Assembly: GCA_947561395.2 (NCBI GenBank)
Contig: OX387192.1
Span: forward strand, 16,590,221-16,654,220
Direction: 5' to 3'
DNA length: 64,000 bases
Source of the DNA: Buxus sempervirens
Taxonomy: Eukaryota > Streptophyta > Magnoliopsida > Buxales > Buxaceae
Part shown: positions 56,746 to 64,000 of the stretch, one piece after another
How the letters are laid out: every line of letters starts with the position of its first letter
Position numbering within the stretch: position 1 is the stretch's first letter
Made by a program: the position numbers and the translations under genes
Notes under the pieces: model-generated
The model's input: the letters and a program-made list of their open reading frames with translations, nothing else
What the model was told of the DNA's origin: nothing
Database searches by the model: none

Positions 56746-59700
56746 TGTAAAATCCCAAATTTTTAATGAAATTAAAAATTATTGGTTTAGTAATTAAGTT
56801 ATGGTTAATTAGTAATTTTGTGGAGGAAGGAGACCAAGAAGTTAACCGGGGACTTTTGATCAAAACTGGAAAGGAAAATTTTCAATTAATAGGTCGGAGC
56901 TAATGCTAAGGTTTGATTTTGGTTGGTTGGTGAGGGTTTGCTGATGTGGCATGCAAGAGATAATAGCAAATTTAGCATGCTGGTGTGGGGATTTTGGTGG
57001 AGTGTAAAAGTAGGTGATCCTATTTTAATTCAACAGTGGACGGCAACTATAAATACCAATGAATTGGGTTCGTTGGTTTATTTTGTCCTTTGAGCGATTT
57101 CTGCTGGAGAGATCAAAGAGAGAAGAGGGAGTCGATCTAGGGGTTTGGAGAGTCTGATTCGAAAAATTCTGGAGATTAGAGGAATTTTCTTGTGGTCGTT
57201 TGGTTCTTTCCCAATGGAGTTGAAATCTCTTGCGGCAGCAACTCCAGTTTCATTCAGAAGCTGTCATTCCTGCAGAAATTGAGATCCATCAGGTAAGATC
57301 AGTTCAATTAAAGTGTAGTTCGTGAAAGTTCACCCCTATTTGAGGAAGAGATTCTAATTTGGATAGATCTGATTCAGTTATAGAAGTCTCTGCAGATTTG
57401 TGTAGTTCGGTGGAATCTGGAATGTGATTTCAGAATTTCCTTTGTGTAGATGAGGGTGCAGCAATTTGAAATTGTAGCCTAGAGGTAAGTAGCACCTATG
57501 AATTCATTTTTGGATTGAGTTGAATTAAATTAATGAATTGAATGAATGTTTGGGTTGCTGGAAAAAAAAATTCTGTGGGAATGATGAGGTGCGGCTAATT
57601 CATTAGGGAATATTTCTTGCATGAATTAAATTCATAATTGTGTTTATAGATTATTTAGATGATGAGAAATGTGCTGGAGATGGAATAAAGAAAGGAGAAT
57701 TGTTCAGTGAAGGTAGATTTGCTGCTGCCGTAAGTCACCTTTTTGTTCATGGCTGGGCGCCCAGGGCTGCTAATCTGCCCAGGGTTGGCGCCCATGCCAA
57801 TTTGACTCTTTTTTCTTTAGCTAGCGTCAAGGGCAACCTAGGTCACTGGTGGTTGGCGCCCAGGTAAAATCCAACACATAAATCAGGTAAAATCCAACAT
57901 ATAACCAGGGTAAAGTCCAGCATATACATTAACAAATAAATCAGTACCTAAACTAGCACATAAATCAGCTCTTATAGTGTTCAGTTGGTTTATTAAATTT
58001 GGAATTTACTTGGGTGATTTAGCTATATATGAATAAGGGATTGTGGGTGAATAATAAGATGCAGAAATTAAGGTTATAGAATTATTCTTTAAAGAGCAAT
58101 ATCGTGTCTGATTTTTCATTGGAGGCATTGGAGAATAATTTCAGAAGTTAAGAAATCTAAGATGAGGAGTGATCGTGAGTTGGAGTTTTGCTACAGAAAT
58201 TCTGATTTGCTGAAATGGAGTTTTAACAAACTGAAATTACACCTAAGAAGTAAGTAGCACACCTTTTCTCTGATTTGCAACCGGAAATTCGATTAGAAGC
58301 ATGATTTAATGAGCTGCACCTGAGTTTAATTGGCAGTGAGCTTTTATTCATGAGTTTTTCTGTTATGCGTATGAAATTCTGATTTGGTAATTCAATTGAT
58401 GTTAAACTAGGTTGCTAGAAGGGGTAAAGGAAGAATTACCTCATTGGTTAAGGGGAATCCTAGTTCAGATATGTGGGAATTAGAGTTGCAGGAGATTAAA
58501 AGTTTATTCGGCATGTTTTTTTTTTGTCATGGTGCTGAGTGGGGCTGACTTGCAAGAGGTCAGCACCCACTCTAATTTTTAAGAACAGAGTGTTGGTGCT
58601 GGTTACATACATTGAATAGAAGTCAAAGCTCAGTTTTTCCACATTAGCCTAGTACGGCTGTAACACCAGTAGGAAGTTTCATTTGTTTTAAAGTGAAGGA
58701 AGGCTTGGACTGACTCTTTCAATTGTTCATTGAGGTCAGGACCAATCTTATTCACATGAGTCAAACATGGTTGCTACACCAGCAGAAATTTCAGTGGACA
58801 AAAGGTCAAAACATTTATTCTATGAATCAAAATAAATGTTAGCATCAGATTATTGTGATTTGAAGTTAAGGATTGTACACAATAAAATTTTAGAAACCTG
58901 GAGAATGTTGGAGAGGGGGGGGGCGGGGGGGCGCCAACCTCTGTAGGTCAGCGCTAGCTCCTCTTTTCTTCTACCCTAGTGCAGCTAATTTAGCTGAGGA
59001 ATTCCCACTAGTAAGATGCAGAAAAATTGAACAGTTAAATTGGAAAAGCATTGGCTGAAATCTGCAGCTATAGAAGTGGGCGACTGATTTAGTATAATTA
59101 ACAGTTGCTGGTTTAGAATTATAGTTGCTATTCTATAAGATCTAGTTATGTGTTAGTAAATAAGTTGGATGAATAAGAACTGATGATATTGTATAAACCT
59201 AAGGGTAGTTGGAAATCCATAAAGCCTTAATAGGAATTATATAAATTCTGAAGTGATTTTGATAATAAAATTCTTACAATTACAATAGTATGAGTATGGG
59301 AGTAATGAATGATGCTTTAACCCCTTAGACACTAATACATAGGGCCTAAATAGGAGTAAAACAAGTTCTGAGTTGGTTAGTTATAATAATGACTATATCC
59401 TACAAGGATAAGGAAAGGAAATATTAATAAAGAATGTGAATACATGTAAAGTGGAAACTTCAGTTTATATTGTTATAAGTAAATGGGTTATGATCTTTAC
59501 TGAATTAGTGTATTCGGCAGCCATGTTTTACCACTGGAATTTCAGTTTTGGGTGTTATTTTTGAGCTGGAAATTGAAGTATTATAAACAGCCAAACATTA
59601 GTATATTTTATTGTTAAGCTTATGGTTTTCCTATATTTTTGTAACTGCTTTTAATTTTCATTGTGGGAGTCATTAGGGAATTTATTTAGAAGTATTTAGA

Positions 59701-60114
59701 GGACCTTTAAAGGTTGTGGCACATTGGAAATAGGATCACAATTAAGATTTTAATTATTGAAAACGATGTGGGGAATTTTAGAAGAAATATGACGGTTAAG
59801 TAAGGAATTGGGGATTTAGGCTAAATGAGAGTGTTATGAGTATAAATGTTAATTGTAAACTATTGTTTAGGTTTTAAGCAAGTAATACAAGACAAAATTA
59901 AGTAACATAGTTAAATTTTGGTTTCAATACTCGGATTTGCCGGTTTAACCGAAATTGAGCAATTTCACCAAACTTTGACTATAAAAAGAGAAATTTATGC
60001 AATACTTTGAAAAAGGACTTAAAATCAAATTATTTTGGATAAATGTGATTATTTGGTTTTCTCATTGTACTCGAATGATGTTTTGGGACTTTTGATGGAT
60101 TGATGGTTATCTTA

Positions 60115-60500
60115 CCTCCATGTATCTTGGGGATGCCCCGTGTATCTCGGAATGCTGTTGCCTCCGTGTATCTCGGAGATGCCCCGTGTAGCTCGGGATG
60201 ATATGATTGAGATTGAGATGGGTTGTGCTTATTGGAGTTCTCTGTTGGTTTTGGTTTTAAAGTCTAGTGGGCATAGCTCGATATGGATCCTTGTTAGGAG
60301 CTAAATAGTGGAAAGGATTGTTCTTTGCTAGTTGTAACACCTTGTTCACGCACGCGTTTCCATCGTGTATCTCGATGAGGCCTTCTCTGTATCTGGTTGG
60401 CTGCGGCTATGATAGGATAGTACATGCCAACCCATTACTGTATCTGAATGGGTTCTTCCACAATAAGTCGATGACCGTGTAGCTCGGCTTCGCTCATAAG
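60115..60500 (+). repeat. CCGTGTATCTCGG array in LTR G
   Basis: Five or more units; CTCCGTGTATCTCGGAG (near 60162) and CATCGTGTATCTCGATG (near 60362) are perfect 5-bp hairpins on the same 7-nt loop TGTATCT with different stems. Confidence 0.8.
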
Positions 60501-60770
60501 CCGGGAGGTGGCATAGTGAGCATGGTTTTACACTAGTTAAAGGCAGTCTTATTTCATGAGTCCTGCAGTGACTTATCGTCTGTTGATTTGATATTACATA
60601 TATGTTTGCTAAACTGGATTATTCTTATATCTCATACTAATCGATGAATTACTGTTGAATTACTTGGGTTTTTTCGGAACTGATGTGTTAGTGCCACTGT
60701 TGCATTATTTACAACTGTATCATATTTTAGAACTGATAAACTGTACTTGAGCATGCATGTGCTGCTTACT

Positions 60771-60814
60771 GGGATATTCGTATCTCATTCTTTTCCGTTT
60801 TGTTTTGTTTTCAG
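60771..60814 (+). promoter_or_regulatory. Stem-loop plus acceptor-like CAG in LTR G
   Basis: GGGATA-TTCG-TATCTC (60771-60786) is followed by a U-rich tract and TTTTCAG (CAG at 60812-60814). GCATGCATGTGCTGCTTACT precedes it. Confidence 0.75.
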
Positions 60815-61040
60815 ATTCTAGTAAGGACGGCACCAGCGGGTATATACTTGGTTCATGTGAGTTAGCCTCGGTTATGGTATTTTATATTGGAGCTTGGGTT
60901 ATAGTGCACTCTAATTTTATAGTTATTGTTTAATTGATGTTTTTCCTTCACTCTGATTTGCTATCCTGGGTTATATAATAACCCTCGGAGATAAGTTACG
61001 GTTTTATCTACGTAACTTGGATCCGGGGCGTTACAAATTT

Positions 61041-61216
61041 GACAATAAGGTAACATTTTGCCAATTAGATGACGTACACAAGGAAATGCATTCCTTAATG
61101 TTGTGTTTTTGTAATTTTGAATGGGTTCAAAATTTTGTCTTTTGTAGGGACAGTAGTCTTACATTGAAATTTTATCAAAACTTCTTTGTGTTTATTAATA
61201 TTGATATGCACTAAAG
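61041..61216. other. Unassigned DNA
   Basis: AT-rich sequence right of LTR G, no gene or repeat recognised. Confidence 0.5.
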
Positions 61217-61715
61217 TAGGGGTGCTTATCCGGCCGCCTAGGGCCACAGCACGTCGGCACGCGTGTCGGCCCAGGCCCACGTGCCTGCTGTTGGCCCAGG
61301 CAGGCTGGCCAGCTTAGCTCGCCATAGAGCTAGCTCTCTTCCCTCCAAAAAGTTGGTTTTCAACCACTTTTTTGCCCATTTTACCCCCCTCCCCCAACAG
61401 CTATATAATAGCCATATTGGGGGGGGGGGGGGTATGGTTGTAATTGATTATTAAAAGACCTTTTCTACCCTTCCAACTACAAAATAACAGTCATATTGGA
61501 GGGTAGAGGTGGTAAAAAGCCACTTTTAATTTTCTATAAATAGGCTTATCCTTTCCCACTCCAAACCACACCTCTTCTACAATCTCCTACTCTCTTCTAA
61601 TTGATTATCAAGAAATAGTTGCTTTGCTAATTGTTCTAATTGGAAATTGGTGATACTCTCTTTTAATTGTTCAATCATCAGAAGTGGGAAATTGGACACT
61701 GGAGGTTGAAAGCTT
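61217..61715 (+). mobile_element. Possible hAT 5' end with promoter, cut by LTR H
   Basis: Starts TAGGGGTGCTTATCC followed by GGCCCAGGC/GCCTGG-rich subterminal DNA, as in plant hAT elements, then a TATA box CTATAAATAGG (about 61536) and a CT-rich leader. A G run at 61419-61432 interrupts it. No transposase is present before LTR H begins. Class is an inference from the start and subterminal motifs. Confidence 0.35.
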
Positions 61716-64000
61716 CGTAAAACCCCGAATTTTCCTTAAATAATATAATAAATTAATAAATAATATCTTTGGGAATTTTAATTAATAGAAATATTTTATT
61801 AATGTAGGGGATGATATAATTAGTGGAGATCCAGAGTTGGACGCAAATCCGACTGTCTGATCAAGAAATATCAAGGTATGATTAACACTTTAATTTTTAA
61901 GAGATATGATTGGGCAGTGTGTATAGGAAAATTTGTAAATGAGCTACATAGGATCAGAGAGTATATATAATAGTTTAATACCCTAATCGTATACGATTGG
62001 AATACTTGCTCGTATTCAACAGCCGCAAGAGACAAACGGTGACCGAGAGCAACTGAAGAAGAAGAAAGAGGAGAAAGGCCACTGTTCTTGAGGCTCTCTT
62101 CATCCCAGAGTTGATTTGCATCCTTGAAGAGGTGTGGAGTGTTGCTAGTTAGAGGAAGAAGAGGAAGAACGCACGATAAGAGGTAGGTGACACAATTTTC
62201 TGTTTGTTTTTGGATTTACGATTGATTAAACTCCAAAGCATTTTTTATATGATATATTCATGTATTTAGTTTGATAACAATGTTATATGTATGTTAGAAT
62301 GATCTTAGACGTGAAAAATCACATTTTTAAACTGTTTCTGAACGTTTTCGAGTGACCGCCGCCCTTGACTGTGCTCGGCGATCCTCGACGCTCTTAGGCG
62401 CTAGTGTAAAACTTGAGACCGCCCGAGATCGTGAGACGACTTATTGTCGGCGATCTAAATTCAACTACCGCCGACCTTTGACCGCCCAGGCGATCCTGAG
62501 TGATCCTAGGTGCTCTAGCCAGAAAATATAATTTTGAAAATTTTTCATCCCCTTTTCTTCTCCAACCCTTTTCCAAATAACCCGAGCCTCTCCAACCCTT
62601 TTCCAAATAAACCGAGCCTCCTACACAGCACCCTTATTTACCTGAAAGACATTTAAGTAAATGTCATGTGTATTTATTGCTCTATTTACTTAAGTCTTTA
62701 TATGTAAATAAGGTTTTACCCCCCATTTGGAGCCAATAAAAATACTCCCAATGCCCAATTCCCAACCAATAAAAAGTCAACTTTTCAGTTTATGCTTAAA
62801 TTTCCAGTTTTCCTGATTTTTATCAAAAATCCCGTTTTGAGTTTGGTACCCAGATGAATGATTTAAAAGCCTATAAAATTCTAGAAGATTTGTTTACCCC
62901 TAACTAGAATATAACCAGAATTTGAGCCGAAAACTCCTCGTGGATTGGTCTAGAAAAATTATATACCCAAAAGTCAATGTTTTTAACCGGACTTAGAATA
63001 TTTTTTGGGTCCGAAACTTTTGGGTTCGGAATTGATTGATTTTTGGTATAGTGACCTTATTGGGAATCCTAAGACTATTCCACTCATCAAAAATGTATTT
63101 TGAGAATTTTATGACATTCTTAGTCCCAAATCATTATAAAATAGGTTATTTGGATTTCCACCCCTTGTAACACTTCTCTAAGATTATTCTTAAGGTGTCT
63201 CTGAAGGCCAATTATACTAAAAAGTTCATATTAGATATTTAACCACTTTGTTCTATGATTTAGTACAATTTGGGGTTTAAAGAGGATCAAATTCACTTGA
63301 AATGATTACAAGGATTCTATATAGGTAATTTCCTTCTCAAAATATAATTGGACTGTGGACTGAATGCCATGATGGCTATAAGAGATTCGTACCATCTGCG
63401 GATGAGATATGTGACTACCTGCGGGTGAGATGAGACCTCATGTTGGGGGAGATGTGATCCTGATTGGATTGCATTTTATCCCACAGGGGAGATATGTGAC
63501 CACCTGCGGGAGAGATGTGACCTTTTATGGGGGAAATGTAAGTGATTGCATCCCATAAGGGAGATATATGTGATTACCACCTGCGGGTGAGATGTGACCA
63601 CCTGCGGGTGAGATATGATGACTCCTGCGGGAGAGACCTCATGTAGGGTAGATGTGATTACTACGTGATTGCATCCTATATGGGAGAATGTTGTTATCAG
63701 ATTGAGATTCACTATTAATTAGGAATGACATGATTTACATTTGAATAAAAAGAGTTTGATTAAACGGTTTAGCTGTGACTTGATTTGAATGACTCTAAAA
63801 TAGAATATAAATGAGCCATGAACTAATTATAGAATTATTTTAGGAAAACAATACCAACAGTGAATTGGAAAATCCTTTAGATGTGATTTATATTACATTG
63901 TCTTTCTAATTGAAACGAAGGTTACATAATAAACTCTCTTTATTCCAAACACTGATTAGATGTTGGTTTCGTATGGTAATTACTTGTTCTTCTTATCGAC
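61716..64000 (+). mobile_element. LTR H, Tekay-like group F2, continues right of window
   Basis: Starts GTAAAACCCCGAATTTTCC. TATA box 61961-61970, donor-like AG/GTAGGTGACAC at 62183, GC-rich palindrome block (62345-62520), a 30-bp direct repeat CTCCAACCCTTTTCCAAATA (62565-62625), and a CACCTGCGGGTG array (63375-63690). The stem-loop/acceptor and 3' end would lie beyond the window. Confidence 0.75.
63375..63690 (+). repeat. CACCTGCGGGTGAGATGTGA array in LTR H
   Basis: Eight or more degenerate units of about 20-40 bp. CACCTGCGGGTG and CTCCTGCGGGAG fold on a TGC loop with different closing pairs. Same relative place as the arrays in LTRs A, E and G. Confidence 0.8.

Larger units (their letters stand above)
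56746..61035 (+). mobile_element. Solo LTR G, Tekay-like group F2, TSD AATTT
   Basis: TGTAAAATCCC to GGATCCGGGGCGTTACA, 4290 bp, flanked by AATTT at 56741-56745 and 61036-61040. TATA box 57048-57055; donor-like CAG/GTAAGATC at 57293 and AG/GTAAGTAGCACC at 57485. A second GTAAGTAGCACA at 58250 suggests an internal duplication. GC-rich palindromes (57757-57865, 58535-58575, 58920-58965), CCGTGTATCTCGG array (60115-60500), stem-loop and acceptor (60771-60814). The longest LTR in the window. Confidence 0.93.

Noticed and set aside
57640-57867. 75-codon frame in LTR G
   Set aside because: Covers the GC-rich palindrome block of the putative LTR intron; no homologous frame in other F2 LTRs.

Overview
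The window is a gene-poor, repeat-dense stretch of a flowering-plant nuclear genome. The evidence is Ty3/gypsy elements of the Tat/Ogre and Tekay/Del chromovirus lineages, a plant L1-type LINE with an RNase H domain, CACTA, hAT, Mutator-like and PIF/Harbinger-like DNA elements, and a piece of a plant NLR (CC-NB-LRR) resistance gene. I see no intact host gene and no tRNA, rRNA or other RNA gene. The species cannot be told from the sequence.

Layout. (1) 1-12922: a Tat element on the minus strand (LTR 9159-10954, leader, then RNase H plus integrase at 5941-7381) is entered at 5938 by a Tat-like LTR of a group I call F1. That LTR is itself entered by an inverted F1 solo LTR (71-3462, target duplication CTTTG). 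The Tat element abuts a CACTA remnant (10955-12922) that carries a hAT element (11401-12541, 8-bp duplication). (2) 12923-20191: mostly unique-looking DNA with a Mutator-type MITE (13105-13461, 9-bp duplication) and a near full-length LINE (13634-19836, 14-bp duplication, minus strand). (3) 20192-35640: a PIF/Harbinger-like MITE with a 20-bp minisatellite, split by a 14.4-kb Tekay/Del element (T1, 20490-34878, duplication GGTCG). T1's left LTR carries a solo LTR, and its inner part is largely replaced by pieces of two other elements. (4) 35854-39238: the N-terminal coiled-coil part of an NLR gene, decayed and split by a solo LTR (duplication GAGCA). (5) 39250-55485: a copia fragment, then a nest of LTR in LTR in LTR in LTR. 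Target duplications settle the order: F1 outer copy, then D (GGTTG), then an F1 plus-strand copy, then an F1 minus-strand copy (CAGAG) and E (CTAAA). Several MITEs lie within. (6) 55486-64000: sparse unique DNA, a 4.3-kb solo LTR (56746-61035, AATTT), a hAT-like 5' end, and the start of another Tekay-like LTR running off the window.

The most interesting signal is in the architecture of these LTRs. Tat-like LTRs carry runs of near-perfect short hairpins just before the TATA box. Stem sequences differ from copy to copy while the structure is kept. Tekay-like LTRs share a putative leader intron inside the LTR: a donor with an unusually long conserved tail (GTAAGYARCACC), and an acceptor preceded by a short stem-loop whose stem bases covary across seven divergent LTRs (eight copies). 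Between them lie copy-specific tandem arrays whose units can also fold. The window holds seven LTRs with intact terminal duplications and no internal region against one element with both LTRs, so LTR-LTR recombination has been heavy here.
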